DNA of 64,000 bases from Acanthosoma haemorrhoidale (taxonomy: Eukaryota; Arthropoda; Insecta; Hemiptera; Acanthosomatidae). Position numbers and translations under genes: made by a program. Numbering within the stretch: the stretch's first letter is position 1; every line of letters begins with the position of its first letter. Positions 10,461-21,419 of this stretch are shown piece by piece. The DNA lies in contig OV884009.1 in assembly GCA_930367205.1 (NCBI GenBank), positions 116,511,454-116,575,453 of the forward strand, read 5' to 3'. The notes below the pieces were generated by a model. The model saw nothing but the letters and a program-made list of their open reading frames with translations, did not search any database and was not told the origin of the DNA.

Positions 10461-13400
10461 GAGGCACAATATGTCGTCAAGTGTATTAGATATTTTTTGC
10501 AGCTCCACTTTCATATATAGGGACGCTTTTTTGTACCAATGTTTTCCTTCATGCCCAAATTTGTGAAAAATAAAAGACACCTTATGAGATGTAACTAACG
10601 GTTGTAATTTTAAAATAATTAATATTTTCCTTTAACGTTATTTGGGGTATCAAATCATAAATCTCGTTGCCCAGATTGATAGTGTGCAGTACGTTAGGGG
10701 TATTATATGTATATATTGTAACATTCATGATATTTGAGCATATCATGGCCAGGAACCTTCACAGATGTGACCAGATGGTAAGCATCTTCCCTTATGCTCT
10801 TAGGAGTGGGGATGAGATAAACGGGCAGTCTTAGCACGACCGCCGAGAAGAGCGGATTCTTAGCAAGCTCCCGAACTGGCGGTACCATACAAGAAGAGAG
10901 GAGAAGAACCAACAGCAGACAGTAATGTTGATTGGATTATACGGAGATCATCGATTGGATGAGATTAATATTGTTTTTATTATGGATCCATTAAAAGAAA
11001 TTGAGCTCAAATTTCATGTTTTATGTAATTAGTAGTAACTATCCTTGTTCAAAAGGAATTGAATATTTTTTATATACTTTCTGTCAGCACTATATATAAT
11101 TATAATTATTTGTTATAACCATTTTATTTGGAATATATTTCACAATTCCTAGTTTCTCAATTTATTATTAACTACAACATTAGCCTTGAGATCGGGCGAT
11201 TCAATTGGGATAAATTCCTATGTCAAAGACATAAAACAATTTGATTTAAAGATCTCATGACGGACCTGCCAAATTAGTTAAGGTAAATTGATCAAATAAA
11301 TAAGAAAAAGAAATGGTAAAAAATAAGGTAGGTTTCAATATATACGCCACACTTTCACGAAATTTTTCATTTAATGCATACTAAATCTAGTTAATTACAT
11401 TTAAAGTATGGATCGACATAGTAGCAAGCAATGATTTCGCTAATTAAGATTTATATTTGGAAATCATGAGTATATCATGTTGGAAAATTACTTAATCGTG
11501 GGTCGTGAGATAGCGTTTACAAAACAGAACTATTTCCAGGCGCGTTTCATTTGACTTTTCTATCACAGTTTTGCAGTAATTGCTTTTATTCTCTTATCAC
11601 ATTTTATCTTTTTTGTATCCTATCATAGCATTACAAAATTTTTGTGAAATACTTTAAAGAAACATGTATATAAAATGTTTCTCAAAAAAATAAATAGAGC
11701 AGTGAAACCAAACCTAGGTTAAAGTTTTTTTGGGTGGAGAGACCTACAGGAATGTTTTCTCAGATTTGGAGGGTCTACTTAGAAAATTTAAACTAACATA
11801 TAAATTTTGGCTCTTATAATGCATATGATTTATCTCTGTTCGTAGACTACATAGTGCTCTTCAAGAGCATGAAATAGTCATAGAGCTATGAAAACTCAAG
11901 GTAGGTATTTTCATTGTGTGATTACATAGAAAACAGCAGCACACTTTGGGAAAATGAAAAATTGAAAATTGGCATGAGTGTTGAGGATACTTTCTGCGAT
12001 AGGGAAAAGGAACAGGCAGACAAACAAGACGTCAGAAGTTAGATGGGCTAAAAGCCATGTGAAAAGAGGGCCCTCCAACACGCAAGTCGCTCATGCCTCC
12101 CTAACCTTCTATTAAACGGTCACTGAATGCAAAACGTGAATTTTAATAAAATCATCTCTCACTACAATACTCTCTTCTGCATTCTCGCTGGTCTTTCTGT
12201 TCCTTTTTCTTTAATTATTTCTAGGTTGAATCTTGCCTATTTTTTTTTTATAATCTCTATCTATTGATTTTGTACGCTCAAGTTTATATGTAGATCTCCC
12301 CCTATGTTGCTATAAAAAAATTATTTTATTCATGATCCGTTCTTAAGGGCGAATTAGAACTTTAGACACTGTGGTACTGGGGAAGAAAACTTTCTTATCT
12401 AAAGAACATTTTTATGGCCACGTATACATTTTATAAGATTAAACCTTGAAAAGAACATCAAAGCTGCCAGCTCAGTTGGAAGTCTTTGCTAACGGCAGTA
12501 AGTAACGGAAGAAAATCCTTTTATTTCAATAATGATGATATTGGTCATTACTATCATTCAATACTTGACAAATATCGATCTTACATAAAAGTGAAAAAAT
12601 GTCGGTGCCTTTTAGCTGACTCTTTAAGGTCACAGCACAGGAGGATTTTTTCCAGTGATTCAGAACGCAGTTACTTTAGTTCAGTTACTTTAACGAGAAA
12701 AGATATCCAATGATATTCCAAAAACTCTGGGAATGTTAGCTTCCAACTAAAGGAGCAGTATTTAATTTGGTTAAAACCGATTCAAGTATATTTTACCAGT
12801 TTTTATAAGTTCTAAGGAGGTGGCCTTATAAAATTATTTAGTCCATCTGACAACAGCTTTATGTATGCTGATTTTTGGTGAAAATGAAATATCTGGAAGT
12901 ACGGAAAACAAATTAAAACCTAAAAAAGACGGCCCTGTTTCAGTAACTTTTTCAATGGACAACTAAAAATCTATTTAGGATTTCTTGTTCTCTTCTTCCT
13001 GTCCCATCCTTTCCTACGAATTGGTGATTTCCTACATCTCCATATACTTCCTAAACTTTATAAGTCCTTTCTTTTCTTTTATACGGATTGTTAAAAAGTT
13101 AAATATTGAATTTTCCACATTAAATAACATTATAGACATATTATACACGGATTTACGAATTAAAGCCAGTAACAGCCCTAACGATGCCTGAAGTTGACTG
13201 CTAAACTTTATATTGTCAGTAAAAGAACATTCTGGAGTCAGTAAAATCAACAATATCGTAGATAATGAATACAAAAATTTGTTAGCGATGAGTGGATCAA
13301 CAAGTAGTTTTTGATTTTGAATTTCTGTCACTTAATCGGTTCCACATTGAGTAGGGTTCAACCATGGTACCTATCCACCGAGCTGTAATCAAAATGGGGC

Positions 13401-16073
13401 CATAAAAGGATATCATTGAATCAGTTTAAGAATCTATTTACGCACGAGCGTGTGCGCGTACATATGTAGAGGCTAAACACACACGAGGGGCCGGTGGAAG
13501 GGTGGGGAGATATATAGAGTGGAGGGGTGAAAACGTGGCACGTTTTGAATAGGGTAGGTTACTTGTGCTGCATAAGATATACCTCTCGTATTACAGCCAG
13601 CAATCCAACCAGAGAACAGTAATTTAACTCCACGACCTCCATCTAACATCTAAGGCAAATTTCAGACATATATCCCTTCAGATTGATTTCTGCCTTCCCG
13701 TTATGCACGGGTCAACTCGTTTCCCCCCTAACCCTACGGGGAGGCTTTCCTTTCAAAACGGTAATGAAAAATCTTTCCTTCGTCTTTTCTGGGATAGTGG
13801 CCGTCAAAATGATTTAATCGATCTAAAATTTGAAAGGTATATATCAAAACACCATGGGAATTGCTGATTAGTTATTGGCTGAGCTACAATAGCCGGAAGT
13901 ATTTGAACATTGGAAGCAAGCCCATTTTACTAAATTGGAAGATTTCTTCTAGATCAGAAGCTATTCAAGATTTAAAATCACCTCCCCCTCCCTGTATACA
14001 ATAAAAAAACGCGAAAAGAATTTCAACAATGTTCTAAAAAATAAATTATATATTTTAGAAAAATATAATCATTTTTGCACAATAATATAAACGTTATCTG
14101 AGAATATTCCTAGTCTATTTTTATATTATTAAATATGTATTAAAAATTAAAATTGACTGGATGGAATTTAGGTAGCTAACAATCTCTCAGACAAAAATAA
14201 TGATAAAACAAATATGTCAACTGCAGGAGCGAGATGAGGGCCTAGAGGCATGACTAGAGAGATAAGTCAGACAAAAATCACGAAGACCATGAAATAATAC
14301 ATAAAACGTTGGGTTGGAATCGTGCAAAATAAAAAAACTCAACTACCCAAGTGGCCGTTTTTTACGAGCGTTGGCTTCATTTCAACAAGAACAATCAAAA
14401 TGTTTAATCACGCATAAATAAACATTAACAGTTTGCTGAGACGTACTTCCTTCTATGGAACGTATCTTATTTTACTGCTGTGATGCACACACATAATGCA
14501 CTACATAGCAAATGAAGATTGACGAGCCCGAACGGAGGACCTTGACTTTGAAAAAATATATTTTAATTAGTCTGCATAAAGATGCATTGTTAGGAGTCGT
14601 AAAAATTTAACAGGTTTCATACACACATAAGGTGGTTAGGTCTTCTTCTTATAACAATAAGAAATCTGTTTCTCTGTAAAACAAAAGTTTATTTTCTTTT
14701 AATTGATAATTAGTTTACAACTATTACAAATAAAATCTAAATTCATACCTGTAAAACAAAAGAAACAACAATTACAGTTTATTGTTATCACTGTTTGCAC
14801 TTTACTTAATTGTTTCACACTGAAAACCTTTTGAAAACCTTCTGGTCATATGTCTCTAGCTCCACCTAGTGGCAGCCACCTGAAGCACGCGCGTGATATA
14901 CAAAGCGCTGCTAATTTAATTGAAGAAAGCTTACTTTCTTTACACACATATATAAAATGCAAAACGTAGAATTAACAGCACTTTGGACTGTGATTACACT
15001 TCATTAAGTTCCAGGTGCTATTTTCTCTGATGCTTATATGTTTTAGAATACCTTCTTCTTTTTATTTTTAAACAATGGCTCGAGAATGCTAAATTAAGCT
15101 AACATATTATTTACTATAATTATACTTCAAATATAATATCTTTATTCAGATCGATTGGTTTATTTTCAACGATGCTATCATAGATCACACAGAAATGTAG
15201 ACGGACACCAGAAATACATTCCCCCCAACCTGTTTGAAAGTAGAGCCCCATCTGTTGGTTTAGGAAATTAAGTATTTTTTTTAAATATCGAACGTAATTC
15301 GAGTAAAATGTGTATGTAGCAAATAATAGTCTTTAATAAAAAAATAAATAAATATACACAAATTTATTTTATCTCTCATTTTATTTTAGACCTCTCTCTC
15401 TCTCTCAACGAGAAAATTGCTACGGTGCGTCTTGAATACATTCAAGCTTGATTTAAATACTGATTCTGTGTAATAACAGTTAATTAAGGAGCTTGTTTGC
15501 CTTTCCGCACGGGTGCCACCGAATCTATTGAATGCATTGAAAATTTTGACGCGCCGTCCTGATCATCATTTTTAAGCAGCCATTTCAGTTTTTTTTTTTT
15601 ATTACAGTCCTTAATTTGATGTAGTAATGACATCAGGATTAACAGACGCTGGCTTATATAGAGAGGTTCCATGCTAGTTACTATTACCCACATGATGTTT
15701 TGCTCTTGTCAGTGTTTACAAACTGTACACAAAAAAATATCTGGAAAGTATTCTTCACAAATATTAACATAAGTATTACAAACTGTGATATAAAATTAGT
15801 GGTTGTTGGCGGATGATTTGTTTTCACTCCTGGTTTTTGGCCTCGATACTGGTTTCCTACTCTCCAGATTATCCCGGTCTCTCTCCTCTGGAGGTAAAAT
15901 AAACCATAGCCGTTATTGCAACACACATTTTCCAACTAATCGTGTCATCGGGTCATAGCTGACTAAATGCTATACATTAATTCAATATGTGATATTTTTC
16001 TAACAAAAAAAAACTAGTAAAGTCTAATAAATAAATTTAACTGATAAAAATATCGTCACAATATATATTTGAC
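10461..16073. other. AT-rich sequence without recognisable genes
   Basis: No coding region recognised. A short motif of the dispersed GAGGCTCTACTTTCAAA type occurs near 13738-13762 and, inverted, at 15232-15253. Confidence 0.4.
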
Positions 16074-16077
16074 TATA

Positions 16078-16259
16078 AGTTAATGTTTATTGAATTATAA
16101 TCTAAGAAAGGTTGGTAATAAGAACACGTAGAACGCTGTTACAAGACTGCTTTATTTATTCCAAGATACCTCTATCTATCGGCATTACATGTAAACATAT
16201 ATACAGATAACATATGTTTGGGGATTAGGGCTGGGCACTAGCGGCGCCTGGACTTAACT
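16078..16259 (-). repeat. 3' LTR of Gypsy A
   Basis: 182 bp, AGTTAA...TTAACT termini. It pairs with 18810-18991 at about 96% identity by eye. Confidence 0.93.
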
Positions 16260-16596
16260 CCCCCCCACCAGTTTACGAACACCCATTCCCAAACTTTGAA
16301 GTCCAACACTCGGACATCTTAGTCCATTCAAATAACGCTCCGCTAATGTTACGAGGGAGCAAAGGCCAGCCCCGGCCGTACACAGCCTGTAATCCCTCAC
16401 ATTAAGCTCTAATCCTATGAAACGTAAAGACCAACTGTCACTTGTACAAAAAAAATAAAAGAAAACTTTGACTTTGGAAAAAAAACTTTGAACTTTGATA
16501 AAAAAGTAATACTTCTGTGGGAAAAATCACATAACTATTACTATTTACAATGTTCCTCGCGTGTATGGAGCGAGGACACTCCAGCTCATTCCTGAT

Positions 16597-17941
16597 CTAC
16601 AACCTCCCCCCCCCTGGTGGAAGTTTTAACTGTTCTATGTGGACATTTCGCCGCTTCTTAGGGGGTCGTATACTCTCAATTGTCACGACGTTGTGTTCCC
16701 TAATCACGACCACTTTAAATGGGCCCTCATATTGCACCAGCTCTTTGCTCCTATTTGATTCTAGTTTTTTATAGACGATAGTCCCGATTTTAAGTTCCCC
16801 CATTCAATCCCGGACTTTAAGGTTTTCCCGTTCCACTCGTCTCGTTTTGTCCCTGGTTACCCTTTCTTGGACTTTGTCACAAATTTTCCTCAAATCGACA
16901 GTATTGCTCGCAATTTTCTCCACCATTCCCTCGTCTGCTACCGTCTCTGCCCCATTTATCCGTCTTCCGCGCAGCCCAAAGAGGATCTCGAACGGGGAGG
17001 ACCCCGTCGCGGTGTGGATCGAATGATTTTAAGCGCCCAACGCCTTCGGCATCACCTCATTCGCCGGCAGACCCTTTTCCACGTGATACACCCGCAGGTG
17101 GTCACTCAGGGTGCTGTGAAATCTTTCTATCCCTCCTCTCTCCAGGGTGCCCTGGGGTATTAAGATGCCAAGAGACATCGAGAGTCTTCATTTCTTTCCG
17201 GATGTTGGCATTGTCGAATTATCTGCCCCCATCCTACGAGATCCGATCTGGGACTCTATAAAACTGGAACCAAGTATTCAATGCCAGCATTACCGCGTCT
17301 GATGACCGTTCTTGTACCGGGTGTGCCATGGCCACTTTGCTAAAGATCTCGATTGTGGTAACTCACTTCACTTATACCCCCTCCAAAAGAAGGTATCCAC
17401 TCAACGGTGTCTCAATGGTAGGCGATTTTTCTTGTCGCACCCGTGGCGGATGTCTGTCATACTTCGTAGTGAGACAAACTGCACATGCCCCTATCATTTC
17501 ATGTAAGCTCTTTTTCACTCCCCACCAAAAGTACCTCCACCGCAACGCTTGCAACTTTTCCTGTACTCCACGGTGGTTCGTTTTTCCTTGGTGATAGGCC
17601 AGCGTCACTTCCAGCTGCTGTTCTCTGTCTTTGAGTGTCTCCACCATCGACGTGCACCGAATTAATGACCTATCCACTCCAAGTTGTTCCGTTCGCCAGA
17701 GTCTTTGAATTTTTTCCCAAATAGTGGCATTCCCTACACATACATGATGGGTCTTTCCGGGTTCCGAGGCATCTTTCAATGCACGGCAAATTTGGTCATT
17801 TCTAACCCCTGGTGGCGACCAAATCGTCGCGATTTTACTTCTCCCATCACTGTCATATGCGATCTGCAGCCACCCTGAGGTCTTGTACTTCCAAATGATC
17901 TGCCGTCTTTTGTCGTTCATGATCCCTTCTATTACTTCCAT
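16597..17941 (-). pseudogene. pol: Gypsy A pol 3' remnant (integrase)
   Basis: Starts with MEVIEGIMNDKRRQIIW, matching the linker before integrase in element B, and includes the HHCC zinc-binding region (HQGKTNHRG, later CAVC) in a 189-codon stretch (17941 to 17372). At the position of B's in-frame stop this copy reads RYFWWG, so a Trp codon is present. Downstream, the integrase core and C-terminal GPF-type module (YEGPFKVVVIREHN, 16803 to 16597) can be followed only through several stops and shifts. Non-functional. Confidence 0.85.
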
Positions 17942-17996
17942 TTCAACCGGTCTTTCGGTGGCGGAGCCTTCCTCTTCAAGGGTTTCTTCGCCCTCA

Positions 17997-18742
17997 CTAC
18001 TCCTTGGGTTCTTTTATATGCCACTTGGCTCCACTCATTGTCGACGACTTGCACCCTAACTTCTTCCTCCTTGGCACTAGCGTCATTGATTGTGCACATT
18101 CCGAGAACGAGCGCTTATCAGAGAATCCTACTTTTCTTCCTGTCTCCTTGGCCAGTTGCACCTTTGGAATTGTGGATAAGAATCTCATTCTACCCTCCAC
18201 CTCTTCTACGCTAATCAACTCTCTCATCTTCTCCGTTATCTTATTGAAACGGACTACTAACCCCGCAGCATATTGCCCGTTACTTTGTCTTGGGGACTTC
18301 GTCTCCCTAAACATTTGGAATATGTCCTCCTGGGAGTCCATCATCCTCCTCCGTACGCCTTCTTCAATCTCGTCTTAATTACTTCCCACGGGGTTTCTTC
18401 ATCTGCCTGAATTTGATTCAGTATACTCCTCTTGACCCGACATATCAGGGCCGCCTTCAACGATTCCGCGTCTCTGGGATCTATTAAATTTTCTTCTACT
18501 TGAGCTCCAATTAAAGCTGTGAGACGGTCTCCTACTTTTAGAAAATGGTTCAGCTCACCCAGTTCCCCAGTGAATCTCTCCAGCTCCGAAACAGCCTTCC
18601 TCAGATCCTGGGTATTCATCGCTTTTACCCTCATCAGCGCGAGCGCCGTGGCATGAACTTCTGGCATAGTTCCCACTCTTCTAATATCTGCTCCCTCTAC
18701 GAGATTCAAGACGGGCTGTCTCAGCACTCCTCCTTCGCGTAT
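17997..18742 (-). pseudogene. gag: Gypsy A gag fragment
   Basis: Close to the first 240 or so residues of gag B. Shared blocks include EGGVLR, ALALMRVKAMNTQDLR, FTGELGELNHFLK and EDIFQMFRETKS. The place of the B start codon (18742) is ATACGC here, so the start is lost. The frame changes near 18341 after KKAYGGG and again near 18060, where the coding match runs into pol-derived sequence. The zinc knuckles of gag are inside the deletion. Confidence 0.85.
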
Positions 18743-18792
18743 AGAAGAAAAAAAAATTATGCTCGCACTCAATAACTCTCTTTCTCCACGGT

Positions 18793-18810
18793 TCCCGGGT
18801 TTCGGCACCA
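18793..18810 (-). other. Primer-binding site for tRNA-Phe (Gypsy A)
   Basis: The minus strand reads TGGTGCCGAAACCCGGGA, fully complementary to the animal tRNA-Phe 3' end as I know it, including CCA. It overlaps the LTR by one base. Confidence 0.85.
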
Positions 18811-18991
18811 GTTAATGTTTATTTAATTACAATCTAAGAAAGGTTGGTAATAAGAACACGCATAACGTTGTTACAAGACTGCTTTATTTATTCCAAGATA
18901 CCTCTATCTATCGGTATTACATGTAAACATATATACAGATAACATATGTTTGGGGATTAAGGCTGGGCACTAGCGGTGCCTGGACTTAACT
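18810..18991 (-). repeat. 5' LTR of Gypsy A
   Basis: 182 bp, paired with 16078-16259. Its final T (18810) doubles as the first base of the primer-binding site. Confidence 0.93.
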
Positions 18992-18995
18992 TATA

Positions 18996-19872
18996 TACTT
19001 ATAATTATATATAAAATGTTGCAATATCTAATTTTTTGATGGACGAGTTCACGCTGAAGGAGGGGCAATGTGAAGAGAGGCTCACATGTGACAGGAGGAA
19101 GCGGATGACCGACCAACTCCCATCCCTTCCAATATTTCTATATTCCCCGCTCCTCCGAGCAATTGAACTTTCGCTTGGTACAAATAATACTAAATTATTT
19201 CCTGACATAGATCTCTGAGTATAGATATGAGTTTCACTATTCGGTTGTGAAACCCAGTAATCGTAACAAATACCTGCTAATAAATACGAACATTTCTGTG
19301 TGGTTATCAAATATGTTTAGCTTTCGAAAATACTAAATGTTCCTTTACTTCTAACGCTTAATGTTATTATTTTTAATAACAATGTTGCACTATTTCTAAC
19401 ATTTATTTTTCGTTTTCTTCTTTCTTTCTCCCATGTTTGAAGAAAATCACTGGTAATTGGGAAGCGGGGTTGGTGGGAGATGAGGGTCCTTACTCTTCAT
19501 AATGAGTCATATACGTTCCTTCATACCGAATCTCCCATATTTGAAGAAAATCACTGGTAATTGGGAAGCGGGGTTGGTGGGAGATGAGGGTCCTTACTCT
19601 TCATAATGAGTCATATACGTTCCTTCATACCAAATCTTCCATGTGAATGCAAAAAAAAAAAGGTGGATTTGAAGATGGGCCGATTTCTGAAATGAGTCTA
19701 CGTGACAGATGGTTTCTGTGCATTCTGTTCCCGAAGAAAAAATAAACCTACAACGAAAGTGTGCGGAAAATGCAATATACCTATTTGCTCCTCACACACT
19801 AACTACCCGTGCCGTTTCAATGTTTTGTAGGTTGATAATTTTTATAATACGGTCCCGAAATGTGTATTTGAT
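18996..19872. other. Spacer between Gypsy A and Gypsy B
   Basis: AT-rich, no gene recognised. It holds the 104-bp tandem duplication at 19427-19642. Confidence 0.5.
19427..19642. repeat. 104-bp tandem duplication
   Basis: Two head-to-tail copies of a 104-bp unit (starts at 19427 and 19531) with only about two differences, and the first few bases of a third. The near identity suggests a recent event. Confidence 0.93.
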
Positions 19873-19876
19873 TATA

Positions 19877-20063
19877 AGTTAAGCTCCGGGCAGCATCAGT
19901 ACTCAACCTTAATCCCCGAACGTCGGGATGTAAACATCCCGAATGTAAATATACAGGGTTATAGACTCGAAATAAACAGTCTAGTTCTAACTTTCAAGCG
20001 TGTTGTTTCTCTGTACCTTTTTTCCCTGTGTTTTGTTAATTCTAAAGCCGGTAAGCATTAACT
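19877..20063 (+). repeat. 5' LTR of Gypsy B
   Basis: 187 bp, identical to 25185-25371 except for one base in the TTTCCCTGTG/TTTCCCTTTG stretch. A perfect inverted repeat (CGGGATGT AA ACATCCCG) lies at 19924-19941. Confidence 0.95.
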
Positions 20064-20080
20064 GGTGCCGAAACCCGTGA
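20063..20080 (+). other. Primer-binding site for tRNA-Phe (Gypsy B)
   Basis: TGGTGCCGAAACCCGTGA, 17 of 18 bases complementary to tRNA-Phe. It overlaps the LTR by one base, as in element A. Confidence 0.85.
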
Positions 20081-20171
20081 ACTCGTGGTGTGGAAAGAAA
20101 AGTAAGCGACGTCTGTTCGATTTTTTTTTTTTTTTCCTTTTTGCCGTGTTAAATAAAAAATTGAAGAAAGA

Positions 20172-21374
20172 ATGGCGGAAGGAGGCGTGCTACGACCACC
20201 TGTTCTGAACGTAGCGGATGGCGCGGAACATGTAGCAACGAGAAGGGTGGGCATTTTGCCAGAAGCTCATGCTACCGCTCTTGCGTTGATGAGAGTGAAA
20301 GCAATGAACACTCAAGATCTGAGAAATGCAATTTCAGAGCTGGAATGGTTCACTGGCGAATTAGGAGAACTCAACCACTTTCTGAAGGGAGGAGATCGCC
20401 TCACTGCCTTAATTCTAGCAAAATCGGAGGAAAATCTTCTGGACCCCAGGGATGCAGAGTCACTAAGAGCGGCCCTGATATGTCGGGTCAAGAGAAGGAT
20501 TCTCAACCAGATCCAAGCGGATGAGGAGACGTCGTGGGAAACGGTGAAGATGCGGCTAAAGAAAGCATATGGAGGGGGGCGATGGACGCCTGAAGAAGAT
20601 ATTTTCCAGATGTTCCGGGAAACAAAATCATCAAGGCAGAGTAGCGGCCAATATGCCGCAGTTCTTCTAACCCGTTATAATCAAATAATGGAGAAAATGA
20701 GAGAGACAATGAGCATCGAAGAGGTAGAGGGCAGAATGGGATTTCTGTCTACTATACTAAAGGTACAGTTGGCGAAGGAAACAGGGAGAAAAGAGGTATT
20801 CCCTAATGAGCGCTCATTCCTCGAATGTGCCCAAGTCATGATTGACACCAGCGCCAGGGAGGAGGAATCGAGGATACATGAGGATGAGGGAGAATGGAGC
20901 CGGATAGTGTACAGAAGAACCAGGGTCCCTAAATCAAATTGGAAAAAAGTCGAAACACCAACCGGTAGGGACAGGGGAGCGGCAGGCGAAAGGAGGTTCA
21001 GGGCGGCGAGACCCAGGTACGGACCCCGCAGAGAAGAGAGAAAATGCCATGGGTGCGGGAAGACGAGTCATTTAGTGGCACAGTGCCCCCGCACAAAATG
21101 TTTCGAGTGCAGTGAGGAGGGGCATATCGCTAGGCATTGCCCTTACGTGTATCGGAGGAGAGATGTTCATAGGGCAGAACCCATGGAAGTGAATACGCAA
21201 ACGATGCGGGAAAGAAGAAATATATCACCCAGGGGTAATGAATCTTCAGCTGAGGAATCTTCAGGAGCGTCAGGAACGTCGGAAACGGAAGAAGAGCCGG
21301 CTCGCGACAGGAGCCGAGAGCATGAGCGAAAGAAGACTACTTCGAGAAGATGGGAGCGGCGTGTGGCAGCCTGA
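20172..21374 (+). CDS. gag: Gypsy B gag polyprotein
   Basis: Structural protein that forms the intracellular particle and binds the genomic RNA. 400 codons from the ATG at 20172 (MAEGGVLRPPV), the first ATG after the primer site. Residues about 1-260 are the capsid-like part. Two CCHC knuckles follow near 295-330 (CHGCGKTSHLVAQC and CFECSEEGHIARHC), then an Arg/Ser/Glu-rich tail. No internal break. The stop is a TGA at 21372-21374, and pol continues in the same frame after it. Element A's gag shares most of the N-terminal half, which supports real coding. Confidence 0.93.
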   Translation: MAEGGVLRPPVLNVADGAEHVATRRVGILPEAHATALALMRVKAMNTQDLRNAISELEWFTGELGELNHFLKGGDRLTALILAKSEENLLDPRDAESLRAALICRVKRRILNQIQADEETSWETVKMRLKKAYGGGRWTPEEDIFQMFRETKSSRQSSGQYAAVLLTRYNQIMEKMRETMSIEEVEGRMGFLSTILKVQLAKETGRKEVFPNERSFLECAQVMIDTSAREEESRIHEDEGEWSRIVYRRTRVPKSNWKKVETPTGRDRGAAGERRFRAARPRYGPRREERKCHGCGKTSHLVAQCPRTKCFECSEEGHIARHCPYVYRRRDVHRAEPMEVNTQTMRERRNISPRGNESSAEESSGASGTSETEEEPARDRSREHERKKTTSRRWERRVAA

Positions 21375-21419
21375 GGAGGGTGGCAGCAGAGTGGCGACCG
21401 CACCCTAAAGTGTAATACA

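Larger units (their letters stand above)
16078..18991 (-). mobile_element. Ty3/Gypsy element A, internally deleted
   Basis: Two 182-bp LTRs bound a 2550-bp interior and are flanked by TATA on both sides (16074-16077 and 18992-18995). On the minus strand the LTR runs AGTTAAGT...CATTAACT, the termini seen in element B, with a perfect tRNA-Phe-type primer site and a G-rich polypurine tract (GGTGGGGGGG) before the 3' LTR. The interior has the gag 5' part joined directly to late pol. Protease, reverse transcriptase and RNase H (about 2.4 kb relative to B) are missing. The LTRs differ at about eight positions, so this is the oldest of the five by that measure. Confidence 0.92.

Noticed and set aside
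12985..13331. Overlapping hydrophobic ORFs on both strands
   Set aside because: AT-rich codons, no conserved motif, and mirror each other; chance frames.
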